Below, piece after piece: positions 54,447 through 64,000 of a DNA stretch of 64,000 nt (the stretch's first letter is position 1; every line of letters starts with the position of its first letter). The notes below the pieces were generated by a model. It did no database searches and was not told where the DNA came from. It saw nothing but the letters and a program-made list of their open reading frames with translations. Location of the stretch: NCBI RefSeq assembly GCF_002744755.1, contig NZ_KZ319288.1, positions 434,001 to 498,000 of the forward strand, read 5' to 3'. Source of the stretch: Leeuwenhoekiella nanhaiensis. Its GTDB lineage: Bacteria; Bacteroidota; Bacteroidia; Flavobacteriales; Flavobacteriaceae. The position numbers were made by a program, and so were the translations under genes.

Positions 54447-57425
54447 ATGAACAAAAAACTATTCCTAGCCGGATGGTTGTTCCTGATGTGTTTTACACTC
54501 GCCGCACAGGAATACTTCCCGGTAAATGACGGTGTAAAAACGGTCAATTCTAACTACACGCTTTTCAAGAATGCTACGCTGCATCCGGCTCCCGGAAAAA
54601 CCATCAATAATGGCAGTATGCTTATTAAAGATGGTAAAATCGTATCAGTAGGTAAATCAGTAAAAGAACCTGCAAATGCTGTGGTCATTGATTTAAAGGG
54701 TAAGCATGTTTATCCTTCTTTTATAGAAATGTATTCTTCATTTGGGGTTAAAAAGCCCGAACGCTCAAGTGGTGGCCGAAGTGGTGAGTATGAAGCTTCA
54801 CGTTCCGGTTATTATTGGAACGACCACGTACGTGCAGAAACCGATGCGCTTGCTGATTTTGATTACGATAGCAAGGCCGCTAAAGAACTCGTAGAGGCAG
54901 GTTTTGGTGCGGTAAACACGCATAAGGTCGATGCTATCGCGCGAGGAAACGGTATTCTTGTAGCCCTTAATACAGGTGGCAACACAGCAGATCGTCTTAT
55001 AGATACTAAATCAGCACAATTTTTCTCTTTTGACAAAAGTAACTTATCGGGGCAGGCTTACCCCTCTTCTAAAATGGGTGCTACTGCCTTAATCCGTCAA
55101 CTTTTTGAAGATGCAGACTGGTATGCAAAGGGTAATGTAGAAACCCGCGATCTTGCTTTAGAAGCTCTTAATGCCAATATGAGTCTACCTCAGATTTTTT
55201 ACGGGGAAGGTCTTTATGACGATTTACGCATCGCCAGTCTTTCCAAAGAAACCGGCGTACCCTTTATCATTGTTGGAGGGGGGGATGAATACAAGCGCAT
55301 AGACGAAGTGAAGGCAACCGGTGCTCAATATATACTTCCGGTGAATTTTCAGGACGCTTATGATGTTGAAGATCCCTACCAGGCAGATTATGTAAGCTTA
55401 AGTCAAATGCTTGAGTGGAATCAGGAACCCACCAATCCTGCCAAAATGCAGGAGGCCGGACTTACCTTCGCTCTTACAACCCATTCCTTAAAATCTCCAG
55501 AAAAGATGATGGACATGCTTAAAAAAGCATTTAAGTATGGTTTAAGTAAAGAAACAGCGCTCGAAGCATTGACAACAGTTCCTGCTCAACTTTTAGGTAA
55601 AAGTGACGAGCTGGGCTCCCTTAAAGAAAATGCCTGGGCCAATTTTCTGGTCACTTCAGGTGAATTGTTTGAAGAGGACACCATACTCTATGAGAATTGG
55701 GTGCAGGGCAATCAGCAGGTTATCAAAGATTCCAATGTTTTGGATATTGATGGTTCCTACGCATTGAGTCTGGGCGGTTCTACTTATGATGTCAGTATTT
55801 CCAAGTCAACGGAGAAACCTTCAGTAACCGTTAAGAGTGGTGATACTAAATTAGGTTCTAAAATTAATTACGATAACGGCTGGTTAAACCTGATGTTTAC
55901 TGCCAAAGATGCAGAAAGCAAAGACTTTACCCGGGTAGTAACTCAGGTTTCAGATGCGCAAATGTGGAGCGGTAAAGCTATTCAGCCTAACGGAAGTGAA
56001 ACTTCTTTTACTATGACCAAAAAAGAAGCGGATACAGCTGAAGACGAAGAAGATAAGGAAGACGATGAGAAAGAAGCAGATGAGCCTTTCGTAATGCCCC
56101 TTACCTACCCGAATATCGCTTATGGTTATGATGAAAAACCTAAACAGGAGACTATTCTGTTTAAAAATGCGACAGTATGGACCAATGAAGACGTTGGAAT
56201 CCTGGAAGAAACCGATGTATTGGTCAAAAACGGTAAAATCGCAGCTATTGGCAAAAATTTGAGTTCTGGTGGTGCCAAAGTAATTGACGCGACCGGAAAA
56301 CACCTTACCAGTGGTATAATTGATGAACATTCACATATTGCAGCTTTCTCAATCAATGAAGGAGGCCAGAACTCTTCTGCCGAAGTACGTATGAAAGATG
56401 TTGTGAATCCTGACGATATTGACATCTACCGCGATCTTGCAGGCGGTGTGACCACAATACAGTTACTTCACGGTTCAGCTAACCCAATTGGCGGGCAATC
56501 TGCTGTGATGAAACTCAAGTGGGGATCAAGTATTGATGAGATGGTTTTAGATGATACAAAATTCATCAAGTTTGCTTTGGGCGAAAACGTAAAGCAGTCC
56601 AACTGGGGCAGCTACAGCCGCTTCCCGCAAACACGTATGGGTGTACAACAAATGTATACCGATTATTTTCAGCGGGCACGTGAATACGAAAAAGCAAAGA
56701 ATAGCGGTGAACCCTATCGCAAAGATTACGAGATGGAAACACTAGTTGAAATTCTAAACGCAGATCGTTTTATCTCGTCACACTCTTATGTACAGAGTGA
56801 GATCAATATGCTGATGAAAGTGGCAGAAGATTTTGATTTCAGAATCAATACCTTCACACACATTCTTGAAGGGTATAAAGTAGCTGATAAAATGGCAGAG
56901 CACGGCGTGGCCGGTTCAACCTTTAGCGACTGGTGGGCGTATAAATATGAAGTAAATGACGCAATACCCTATAATGCCGCGATAATGTGGAGCGAGGGTG
57001 TACTTACAGGAATTAACAGTGATGATGCTGAAATGAGCCGCAGATTGAATCAAGAGGCTGCTAAAACCATGAAATATGGGGGAGTTCCTGAAGAAGAAGC
57101 CTGGAAGTTTGTAACGCTAAATCCAGCGAAGATGCTTCATTTAGATGATCGTACCGGTAGTATTAAAGAAGGCAAGGACGCTGATCTGGTACTCTGGTCT
57201 ACATACCCCATGTCTGTAAGCGCAATTGCAGAAAAAACACTGATTGAAGGTGCGGTCTATTTTGACCTTGAAAAAGATAAAGCGCTTCGCAAGAGTATAC
57301 AGGAAAAGAAAAATAAACTCAGTACGATGATGCTGAGAGATAAGAATAAAGGTCTGAAGACGCAGCCGGCTAAAAAAGAAGAGAAACAGCGTCTGGATTG
57401 TGACACCTTAGAAACACTTAATTAA
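54447..57425 (+). CDS. exported two-domain amidohydrolase-family protein
   Basis: A 992-residue protein with a signal peptide (MNKKLFLAGWLFLMCFTLAAQ) and two amidohydrolase-like halves. The first (about 30-480) has the beta-sandwich strand and KHVYPSFIEMYSSFG, but no HxH metal motif. An acidic linker follows (EEDKEDDEKEADE, near residue 535). The second half (about 560-960) keeps likely metal ligands: DEHSHIAAF, SSHSYVQSE, TFTHILEG and INSDDAEMS. It ends with the family GSIKEGKDADLVLW. It probably acts in the periplasm on a cyclic amide or peptide-like substrate. It is 2 bp upstream of a second such gene. Confidence 0.85.
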   Translation: MNKKLFLAGWLFLMCFTLAAQEYFPVNDGVKTVNSNYTLFKNATLHPAPGKTINNGSMLIKDGKIVSVGKSVKEPANAVVIDLKGKHVYPSFIEMYSSFGVKKPERSSGGRSGEYEASRSGYYWNDHVRAETDALADFDYDSKAAKELVEAGFGAVNTHKVDAIARGNGILVALNTGGNTADRLIDTKSAQFFSFDKSNLSGQAYPSSKMGATALIRQLFEDADWYAKGNVETRDLALEALNANMSLPQIFYGEGLYDDLRIASLSKETGVPFIIVGGGDEYKRIDEVKATGAQYILPVNFQDAYDVEDPYQADYVSLSQMLEWNQEPTNPAKMQEAGLTFALTTHSLKSPEKMMDMLKKAFKYGLSKETALEALTTVPAQLLGKSDELGSLKENAWANFLVTSGELFEEDTILYENWVQGNQQVIKDSNVLDIDGSYALSLGGSTYDVSISKSTEKPSVTVKSGDTKLGSKINYDNGWLNLMFTAKDAESKDFTRVVTQVSDAQMWSGKAIQPNGSETSFTMTKKEADTAEDEEDKEDDEKEADEPFVMPLTYPNIAYGYDEKPKQETILFKNATVWTNEDVGILEETDVLVKNGKIAAIGKNLSSGGAKVIDATGKHLTSGIIDEHSHIAAFSINEGGQNSSAEVRMKDVVNPDDIDIYRDLAGGVTTIQLLHGSANPIGGQSAVMKLKWGSSIDEMVLDDTKFIKFALGENVKQSNWGSYSRFPQTRMGVQQMYTDYFQRAREYEKAKNSGEPYRKDYEMETLVEILNADRFISSHSYVQSEINMLMKVAEDFDFRINTFTHILEGYKVADKMAEHGVAGSTFSDWWAYKYEVNDAIPYNAAIMWSEGVLTGINSDDAEMSRRLNQEAAKTMKYGGVPEEEAWKFVTLNPAKMLHLDDRTGSIKEGKDADLVLWSTYPMSVSAIAEKTLIEGAVYFDLEKDKALRKSIQEKKNKLSTMMLRDKNKGLKTQPAKKEEKQRLDCDTLETLN

Positions 57426-57427
57426 TT

Positions 57428-58726
57428 ATGAGAACACTTAAAAGCTTTTATATACTGTTTTTATTGCTAACAGTGAGTCTGCAGGCACAGCAAACACCCG
57501 CTCCTGCGGCTAGCGGTGAAATAACGCTTACCGGCGGTATTGCGCATATTGGCAATGGCGAGGTTATCGAAAACAGCCTTATTTTTATCAAAGACGGAAA
57601 AATAACCGGGGTTTACGACGCCTTAACCACCAAAAGACCTTTACGTGGAGAAATTATAAAAATTGACGGGCAGCACGTTTATCCGGGATTTATAGCCCTT
57701 GACACTACGCTTGGACTTGTTGAAATCGCGGCGGTTCGCGCCACAGAAGATCAGGATGAAATAGGCGAATACAATCCACATATCGAAGCTATTATTGCCT
57801 ACAATGCCGAGTCTAAGGTGGTAGAAAGTATGCGTCCCAATGGGGTTTTACTGGCTCAAACCGTACCTCAGGGTGGTACCATTTCAGGTGAGTCATCAGT
57901 GGTTCAATTAGATGCCTGGAACTGGGAAGATGCGGTGGTTAAACGCGGTGACGGTATTCATTTAAACTGGCCCAACAGTTTTAGACGTGGTCGCTGGTGG
58001 CTGGGTGAAGACCCGGGTTATAGCCCAAATAAAGACTATGCTTCTGATATTCTTGAAGTCAAAGATTTTATGAAGCAGGCTGGAGCTTTTGAAGGGGATT
58101 CGGAAGCCGTGATGAATTTACCCTATGCTGCAATGCAGGATGTTTTAAATGGTAGTCAAAATCTTTACGTACACGTAGATTCTGAAAAGGAAATTCTGGA
58201 TGTAATCAAGTTTAAGAAAGAGATGAATGTAGAGAACGTTGTACTGGTAGGTGCGTATCGCGGCTATAAAGTAGCCGACGAAATTGCGAAAGCACAAATT
58301 CCGGTGATCTTAACCCGTGTACACAGCCTTCCGGGTTCTGAAGATGATGATTACGACATCAGCTTTAAAATGGTGAAAGATCTTATGGATGCGGGAGTAA
58401 CAGTTGCTCTAGGTAATAGCGGTGAATACTGGCAGTCTCGTAATGTTCCCTTTTATGCAGGTCAAACTACTGCTCACGGTTTAAGCTTTGAACAGGCCCT
58501 TCAATTAATTACCCAAAATGCTGCTGTCATTTTAGGAGTTGAAGATCAGTTGGGTACTTTAGAAGCCGGAAAAGACGCTACATTATTTGTTAGTACCGGA
58601 AATGCTTTAGAGATGAAAGGAAACAACCTTACTAAAGCAATGATCTCAGGACGTGAAATAAGTCTTGAAAGTCATCAAACCGAACTCTGGAAGCGTTATA
58701 TGGAAAAATACGAGCGTACCGAATAA
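57428..58726 (+). CDS. exported amidohydrolase-like protein lacking the HxH motif
   Basis: A 432-residue protein with signal peptide (YILFLLLTVSLQAQ) and the amidohydrolase beta-sandwich and barrel (IKIDGQHVYPGFIALDTTLG, LEAGKDATLFVSTGNALEM). The usual metal-binding HxH after the PGFI strand is replaced by ALDTTLG, as in the first half of the upstream protein. It starts 2 bp after the upstream stop, so the two are coupled and may form a complex in which this protein is structural. Family assignment is sound; catalysis is doubtful. Confidence 0.82.
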   Translation: MRTLKSFYILFLLLTVSLQAQQTPAPAASGEITLTGGIAHIGNGEVIENSLIFIKDGKITGVYDALTTKRPLRGEIIKIDGQHVYPGFIALDTTLGLVEIAAVRATEDQDEIGEYNPHIEAIIAYNAESKVVESMRPNGVLLAQTVPQGGTISGESSVVQLDAWNWEDAVVKRGDGIHLNWPNSFRRGRWWLGEDPGYSPNKDYASDILEVKDFMKQAGAFEGDSEAVMNLPYAAMQDVLNGSQNLYVHVDSEKEILDVIKFKKEMNVENVVLVGAYRGYKVADEIAKAQIPVILTRVHSLPGSEDDDYDISFKMVKDLMDAGVTVALGNSGEYWQSRNVPFYAGQTTAHGLSFEQALQLITQNAAVILGVEDQLGTLEAGKDATLFVSTGNALEMKGNNLTKAMISGREISLESHQTELWKRYMEKYERTE

Positions 58727-58754
58727 TTCTAAATCTTTTAGTTTTAAGCATAAA

Positions 58755-58781
58755 AAAAGTCCGGTGATGAACCGGACTTTT
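58755..58781. terminator. bidirectional terminator between amidohydrolase and TPR genes
   Basis: AAAAGTCCGGT and ACCGGACTTTT form a perfect 11-bp stem with a 5-nt loop between convergent genes, with A and T runs on either side. Confidence 0.92.
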
Positions 58782-58801
58782 ACTTTTTATAAGGCTTTTG
58801 A

Positions 58802-60070
58802 TTATTTGCCTTCCATAGCATCTAACTGAGCTTTGTATTTATCAGCATCAGCAGTATTACCTAATTGAATGTGGATGTTGTACAAAGTACGCACAGCTTC
58901 GATATTAGGCTCATCACCTGCAATTGCTTTTTCTAAATAAGGAACTGCATCCTCATAAAGTTTAAGACGCTCTTTCTTCAACTCTTCATATTTAGCATTG
59001 TCTGATTTGGTATTCCCTAAAGAATTCATCTTCTCAATGATTTCTTTATCTTTTCCTAGCATCAAAGCAGCAATATTTAAGTTCGCAGCAGCATAATTTG
59101 GATCAATTTCCAAAGCTTTGTTATAATAACCCATTGCTTTTTCAGTATTTCCTGCTTTTGCCGCACCTACACCAAGATTGAAATACAATCCAGGATTATT
59201 AGGGTCTTTAGCAATTACTTTATCCATAGCAGCCTCATATTCTTCTGTCATATCCATTTTTAGATAAACATCAGCTGCAGAACGCAATAGTGCATCGTCA
59301 TCAGGATTTTCAGCAAGAGCATCTTGAATTGCAGTTACTGCTTTGTCATTTTCACCTTCCTGTACGTAGATCAAAGCGATGTTTTTTGCAATTTCACCTG
59401 CACGAGATTCGGTAACAACAACTTTAGGATCTTCGTGAGAACCTGCTTTTACAAATAAATCTCTTTGTTGCTTAGATGGGAAAGTTTCAACTTTACCATC
59501 TTCCTTATTCACTGCCGTGTATTGTGTTTCAATACCCGTATACCCCATGTCTTTTAACTGCGTGTAATAGTTAAGTGCAGTTGCATAATCCTGACCGTTT
59601 ACGGCGTTAGATGCCGCAAAATAAAGATAAGAGGTATCTTTAGGTGTAAGCGTATATAACGTATAAAGCTTATTTGCAGCCTCGCCATACTTTTCAGCAT
59701 TTTGGTCATCTACAGCAGAAGAAATAACAGCATTCATAGCTTGTTGCTTAAACTGCTTTGCTTCTTCTCCGTATTTATCACCGTCATTGAATTCATAAAC
59801 GGTTGTAAATGCTTCCATAGCCTTTAAAAGCTGATCGGCATTTTTATTATCCTCTCCACCAAGGTATGCTCTACCTTTAACGAAGTAATAATATTCCTTT
59901 TCTTTTTCGTCCATCTGACTCATCATCCCGGAAACCGCTTCAATTTCGGTTTGTGCCTGGGCATAACTTCCAGATTCAACGGCTTTTTCTGCAGACTTAA
60001 TTTCCTTTTTCTGCGCAAAGGTTACGGCTGTAAGGGAAAGCGCCGCAAAAACTATTGATTTAGTCTTCAT
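58802..60070 (-). CDS. exported tetratricopeptide-repeat protein
   Basis: A 422-residue protein with a signal peptide (MKTKSIVFAALSLTAVTFAQ). The body is TPR-like helices; the clearest repeats are around residues 260-340 (LLRSAADVYLKMDMTEEYEAAMDKVIA, NPGLYFNLGVGAAKAGNTEKAMGYYNKALEID, NYAAANLNIAALML). It probably holds together periplasmic or outer-membrane proteins; the partner is unknown. It lies 28 bp downstream of gyrA on the same strand and may be read from the gyrA promoter. Confidence 0.88.
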   Translation of the reverse strand: MKTKSIVFAALSLTAVTFAQKKEIKSAEKAVESGSYAQAQTEIEAVSGMMSQMDEKEKEYYYFVKGRAYLGGEDNKNADQLLKAMEAFTTVYEFNDGDKYGEEAKQFKQQAMNAVISSAVDDQNAEKYGEAANKLYTLYTLTPKDTSYLYFAASNAVNGQDYATALNYYTQLKDMGYTGIETQYTAVNKEDGKVETFPSKQQRDLFVKAGSHEDPKVVVTESRAGEIAKNIALIYVQEGENDKAVTAIQDALAENPDDDALLRSAADVYLKMDMTEEYEAAMDKVIAKDPNNPGLYFNLGVGAAKAGNTEKAMGYYNKALEIDPNYAAANLNIAALMLGKDKEIIEKMNSLGNTKSDNAKYEELKKERLKLYEDAVPYLEKAIAGDEPNIEAVRTLYNIHIQLGNTADADKYKAQLDAMEGK

Positions 60071-60098
60071 TATCTATTTAATTTATATTCAACTTTAT

Positions 60099-62633
60099 TT
60101 ATTCCTCTTCATCAGAAGAAGGCTTTTCAATATTTTGATTTTCTACTTTTTCATCTCCTTCAGCAACAATTCCATCTTCATCTTCAATATCGTCTTCATC
60201 TTTCTTCACTTTGGTCACTGCTGCAATGGTATCTCCATTTTTCAGATTAATAAGTCTGACACCCTGTGTGGCCCGACCCATTACCCGAAGTTCAGAAACT
60301 TCCATTCGGATAGCGATACCCGATTTATTAATGATCATTAAATCATCCTCATCGGTAACATTGTTAATAGAAACCAAGCTCCCGGTCTTTTCTGTAATGG
60401 AAATGGTTTTAACACCCTTACCACCCCGGTTTGTAACCCGGTAATCTTCAACCAGTGAACGCTTACCGTAACCGTTCTCTGAAACCACCAGTACATTAGA
60501 CTCCGGATCATTAACAGCTACCATTCCTATAACTTCATCATTATCATCTGCAAGAGTTATGCCACGAACCCCGGAAGCGTTTCTTCCCATTGGTCTGGTC
60601 TTCTCTTCCTCAAAGCGAATAGCCTTACCTGATTTAACAGCCAGCATTACCTGACTGTCGCCTGTGGTAAGCTTTGCAGCCAATAATTCGTCGCCATCTT
60701 TAATGGTTATCGCGTTGATACCATTAGTTCGTGGACGGGAATACTGCTCGAGTGAGGTTTTCTTGACCTGACCTTTTTTAGTTGCCATTATGACATATCG
60801 GGAATTTATGTATTCCTCATCTTTAAGGTCATTGGTGCAAATAAAGGCTTTGACTTTATCGTCTGGTTCAATAGCTATCAGATTCTGAATTGCTCTACCT
60901 TTTGAGGTTTTACTTCCTTCCGGAATTTCAAAAACCCGCATCCAGAAACATTTTCCTTTTTGGGTGAAGAAGATCAAATACTGGTGGTTGGTTCCCACAA
61001 ACAAGTGCTCCAGGAAATCTTCATTACGGGTTGTAGACCCTTTTTGACCAACACCTCCCCTATTTTGGGTTTTGTATTCCTGTAAGGAAGTACGCTTGAT
61101 ATACCCCGCGTGAGAAATCGTAAGAACTACTTTCTCATCAGGAATTAAATCGGTAATGGTAACATCTCCTCCGGCATAGTCTATATCGGTACGACGCTCA
61201 TCACCGTATTTATCACGCACTTCAATAAGCTCTTCTTTGATGATTTCCATTCTGCGTTCTTTCTTAGCCAGAATATCTTTTAAATCTTCAATTGTTTTTA
61301 ACAGCTCCTCGTATTCTTCGCGCAATTTATCCTGCTCCAGACCGGTAAGCTGACGTAAACGCATCTCTACGATTGCTCTTGCTTGAATTTCAGAAAGTTC
61401 AAAGCGTTCTATCAACTTACTTCGGGCTTCATCAGCGTTGCTACTGGCACGTATGAGTGCAATCACTTCGTCAATATTGTCTGAAGCGATAATAAGACCT
61501 TCTAAGATGTGTGCGCGCTCTTCCGCTTTTTTGAGCTCAAACTCCGTACGACGTACAACAACCTCATGGCGATGCTCCACAAAATGATGAATCATATCTT
61601 TTAGATTCAGCATTTCGGGTCTGCCATTAACAAGCGCAATATTGTTTACGCTAAATGAAGATTGAAGCGCAGTATACTTATATAAGGTATTGAGAACGAT
61701 GTTTGGAATAGCATCCCGTTTTAAAACGTAAACGATGCGCATTCCTTTTCTGTCAGACTCATCGCGTATAGACGCGATACCATCAATCTTTTTCTCGTTA
61801 ACAAGGTCTGCAGTTTTCTTGATCATATCAGCCTTATTCACCTGATATGGAATTTCGCTTACAATAATACACTCGCGACCTTTAACTTCCTCGATAGTGG
61901 CTTTAGCCCGCAAAACAACGCGACCACGACCTGTTTTAAATGCCTCACGAACACCCTCGTACCCGTAGATGGTTCCACCTGTAGGGAAATCTGGAGCTGT
62001 AACGTGCTGCATAAGCTCGTCTATTTCGATATCGTGGTTTTCGATATACGCGACAATACCATTAACCACTTCCGTAAGGTTGTGTGGTGGCATATTGGTC
62101 GCCATACCTACAGCAATACCGGAAGCACCATTAACCAATAACCCGGGAATACGGGTTGGAAGAACGGTGGGTTCCTTTAACGTATCGTCAAAATTGAGGG
62201 TATGATCTACTGTATCTTTATCGATATCTGCAAGCATCTCCTCAGAGATTTTACGCATCCGAGCCTCCGTATATCGCATTGCAGCAGGGCTGTCACCGTC
62301 AACAGAACCAAAGTTCCCCTGACCATCAACTAGCATATAGCGCAAACTCCACTCCTGAGCCATACGTACCATGGTATCGTAAACCGAAGTATCACCGTGA
62401 GGGTGATATTTACCCAAAACCTCTCCTACAATTCTCGCAGATTTCTTGTGAGCCGAATTGGAGCGAACTCCCAGCTCGTGCATACCAAACAAAACACGCC
62501 TGTGTACAGGCTTTAAACCGTCGCGTACGTCTGGTAAGGCACGTGACACGATGACCGACATTGAATAGTCAATGTAGGCTGATTTCATTTCATCTTCAAT
62601 GTTGATAGGAATTAACTTCTCTCCTTCAGCCAT
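60099..62633 (-). CDS. gyrA: DNA gyrase subunit A
   Basis: Breaks and rejoins DNA in the gyrase A2B2 complex. The 844 residues hold the winged-helix core with [13 protein letters not shown] (75-87) and the catalytic Tyr in [10 protein letters not shown] (Tyr121). The coiled-coil region follows (about 360-480), then a six-bladed C-terminal beta-pinwheel. The residue matching Ser83 of Escherichia coli is Thr82. The GyrA box position reads QNRGGVG (523-529) rather than Q(R/K)RGG(R/K)G. A long acidic tail ends the protein ([13 protein letters not shown] and SSDEEE). Annotation as GyrA rather than ParC is supported by length and the pinwheel. Confidence 0.95.
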   Translation of the reverse strand: MAEGEKLIPINIEDEMKSAYIDYSMSVIVSRALPDVRDGLKPVHRRVLFGMHELGVRSNSAHKKSARIVGEVLGKYHPHGDTSVYDTMVRMAQEWSLRYMLVDGQGNFGSVDGDSPAAMRYTEARMRKISEEMLADIDKDTVDHTLNFDDTLKEPTVLPTRIPGLLVNGASGIAVGMATNMPPHNLTEVVNGIVAYIENHDIEIDELMQHVTAPDFPTGGTIYGYEGVREAFKTGRGRVVLRAKATIEEVKGRECIIVSEIPYQVNKADMIKKTADLVNEKKIDGIASIRDESDRKGMRIVYVLKRDAIPNIVLNTLYKYTALQSSFSVNNIALVNGRPEMLNLKDMIHHFVEHRHEVVVRRTEFELKKAEERAHILEGLIIASDNIDEVIALIRASSNADEARSKLIERFELSEIQARAIVEMRLRQLTGLEQDKLREEYEELLKTIEDLKDILAKKERRMEIIKEELIEVRDKYGDERRTDIDYAGGDVTITDLIPDEKVVLTISHAGYIKRTSLQEYKTQNRGGVGQKGSTTRNEDFLEHLFVGTNHQYLIFFTQKGKCFWMRVFEIPEGSKTSKGRAIQNLIAIEPDDKVKAFICTNDLKDEEYINSRYVIMATKKGQVKKTSLEQYSRPRTNGINAITIKDGDELLAAKLTTGDSQVMLAVKSGKAIRFEEEKTRPMGRNASGVRGITLADDNDEVIGMVAVNDPESNVLVVSENGYGKRSLVEDYRVTNRGGKGVKTISITEKTGSLVSINNVTDEDDLMIINKSGIAIRMEVSELRVMGRATQGVRLINLKNGDTIAAVTKVKKDEDDIEDEDGIVAEGDEKVENQNIEKPSSDEEE

Positions 62634-62793
62634 ATGTATTTCTATTTAAATATTGGTTTAAACACTAAGGGGCAATATACGCATTTTGACAGTGTTTTCG
62701 GGCTATATGCTAACAGCCAACCTCAGTTTTTATTAACAAAAATTAGTTTTCGTTTTTGATAAGTATGCTTAACTTCCATTGTAGCTTTCAAAG

Positions 62794-62801
62794 TAATTTT
62801 G
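62794..62801 (+). promoter_or_regulatory. -7 promoter element of clpC
   Basis: TAATTTTG matches TAnnTTTG, about 78 bp upstream of the clpC ATG, in the 245-bp region shared with divergent gyrA. Confidence 0.45.
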
Positions 62802-62878
62802 TCAATTTACTAACAGCATTGCAAACGGAACGGTTTTTGACTTAATTATTGAAAACCTAAGAAAAGACAGGAGCGAAT

Positions 62879-64000
62879 ATGGATGATAATTTTTCACCCC
62901 GAGTTAAAGATGTAATCGCCTACAGCAAAGAAGAAGCTTTGCGACTGGGTCACGATTTTATAGGCACCGAGCATTTAATGCTTGGGCTTTTGCGTGATGG
63001 CAGTGGTAAGGCTATCGAAATACTTCAGGCACTTGACGTTGACCTTAATCATTTGCGTCGCAAGGTAGAAATACTGAGCCCCGCAAATCCGGGAACCGGA
63101 ATGGCCAGCAATGAAAAGAAAAATTTGCACCTCACCAGACAGGCCGAGCGTGCTCTAAAAACAACATTTTTAGAAGCTAAACTTTTTCAAAGTTCTTCTA
63201 TAAACACGGCGCATCTTCTGCTTTGCGTGTTACGTAATGAAAACGATCCTACGACTAAATTACTAAACAAGCTCAAAGTAGATTATGATAACGTAAAAGA
63301 TCAATTTAAGCTTATGATGACTAGTGATGACGACTATATAGAGCCTATAAAAGCAGAATCTTTTAGCGACGATGACAATACCGCAGACTCGCAAAAAGAG
63401 AATCCTTTTAATACGCCGGGAAATAAAGCCAATAAAAAATCTAAAACTCCGGTTTTAGATAACTTCGGTAGGGACCTAACTGCGCTGGCCGAAGAGGACA
63501 AATTAGATCCGGTGGTAGGCCGTGAAAAAGAAATAGAGCGCGTTTCTCAGATTTTGAGCAGACGTAAAAAGAATAACCCGCTACTAATAGGTGAACCCGG
63601 TGTTGGTAAATCTGCCATTGCCGAAGGTCTTGCTTTACGCATTGTAAAACGAAAAGTTTCCCGTATTCTTTTTGACAAGCGTGTTGTAACGCTTGATTTG
63701 GCCAGTCTTGTAGCAGGTACCAAGTATCGAGGTCAGTTTGAAGAGCGTATGAAAGCAGTGATGAATGAACTAGAGAAAAACTCTGACATCATTCTGTTTA
63801 TTGACGAGATTCATACTATAGTAGGTGCCGGAGGCGCTACAGGCTCTTTAGATGCCAGTAATATGTTTAAGCCGGCTCTTGCGCGTGGCGAAATTCAATG
63901 CATCGGTGCAACCACATTAGATGAATACAGACAGTACATCGAAAAGGATGGTGCTCTAGAGCGTCGTTTTCAAAAAGTTATTGTTGAACCTACTAATGAA
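62879..64000 (+). CDS. clpC: ATP-dependent Clp protease ATP-binding subunit ClpC (5' part, cut by window end)
   Basis: AAA+ unfoldase that feeds substrates to ClpP. The 374 codons present begin [20 protein letters not shown] and include the Clp N-domain ([12 protein letters not shown]), a linker, and the first AAA+ module with Walker [10 protein letters not shown] (near residue 240) and Walker [11 protein letters not shown] (near residue 305). The frame is open to the last base of the window, so the second AAA+ module is missing only because of the cut. The ATG is chosen by the canonical N-domain start. It is divergent from gyrA. Confidence 0.93.
   Translation, partial: MDDNFSPRVKDVIAYSKEEALRLGHDFIGTEHLMLGLLRDGSGKAIEILQALDVDLNHLRRKVEILSPANPGTGMASNEKKNLHLTRQAERALKTTFLEAKLFQSSSINTAHLLLCVLRNENDPTTKLLNKLKVDYDNVKDQFKLMMTSDDDYIEPIKAESFSDDDNTADSQKENPFNTPGNKANKKSKTPVLDNFGRDLTALAEEDKLDPVVGREKEIERVSQILSRRKKNNPLLIGEPGVGKSAIAEGLALRIVKRKVSRILFDKRVVTLDLASLVAGTKYRGQFEERMKAVMNELEKNSDIILFIDEIHTIVGAGGATGSLDASNMFKPALARGEIQCIGATTLDEYRQYIEKDGALERRFQKVIVEPTNE

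Overview
The window looks like a chromosomal stretch of a Flavobacteriaceae member (Bacteroidota), genus not determined. The pointers are: an arginine pathway with the Bacteroidota-type N-acyl-ornithine carbamoyltransferase instead of a normal ArgF, promoter -7 elements of the TAnnTTTG type, families restricted to or common in Flavobacteriia (DUF6146, DUF6787, DUF3810), moderate GC, and weak or absent Shine-Dalgarno sites. No rRNA, tRNA, CRISPR array, prophage or insertion sequence was seen.

Layout. 1-6.3 kb: a tripartite RND efflux operon (adaptor, pump, outer-membrane channel) behind a small exported protein. 6.5-16.7 kb: one minus-strand arginine operon of ten genes (GNAT acetyltransferase, argG, argC, proC, argD, argF', argB, an NTF2-like gene, argE, argH), with GC-rich palindromic repeats in its gaps and one repeat built into the argB reading frame. 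16.8-25.6 kb: a minus-strand ilvD-ilvB-ilvN-ilvC-ilvA-gapN operon. 25.7-31.1 kb: mixed metabolic and unknown genes and a large heptanucleotide tandem repeat. 31.4-40.1 kb: ychF, a ferredoxin, a LuxC-type reductase, serC-serA, DUF genes and the NAD(P)HX repair enzyme. 40.3-48.4 kb: thrA-thrB-thrC, gcvT, an epimerase-like gene without a usual start codon, and a DUF3810 protein. 48.4-54.1 kb: three tandem paralogous curlin-repeat genes, each with its own terminator and long, conserved upstream region. 54.4-58.7 kb: a pair of exported amidohydrolase-like genes. 58.8-64 kb: a TPR protein, gyrA and the start of clpC.

The main observation is regulatory. Three amino-acid operons here (arg, ilv, thr) each begin with a short open reading frame enriched in codons for the end product: a 46-codon ORF ending VRRHERRRP before arg, a 17-codon ORF with VVII and VI before ilvD, and a 33-codon ORF with TTFT and IIIT before thrA. 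The ilv leader is followed by mutually exclusive pairing segments and an intrinsic terminator, the textbook layout of ribosome-mediated attenuation. The arg and thr leaders have hairpin segments but no equally clear terminator.

The second regulatory observation is a GGGG-A/T-CCCC box placed 321-326 bp upstream of the start codon of each of the three curlin-repeat genes, which suggests a shared regulator for an extracellular amyloid-like fibre. All assignments come from reading the sequence and from family knowledge; no database search was run.
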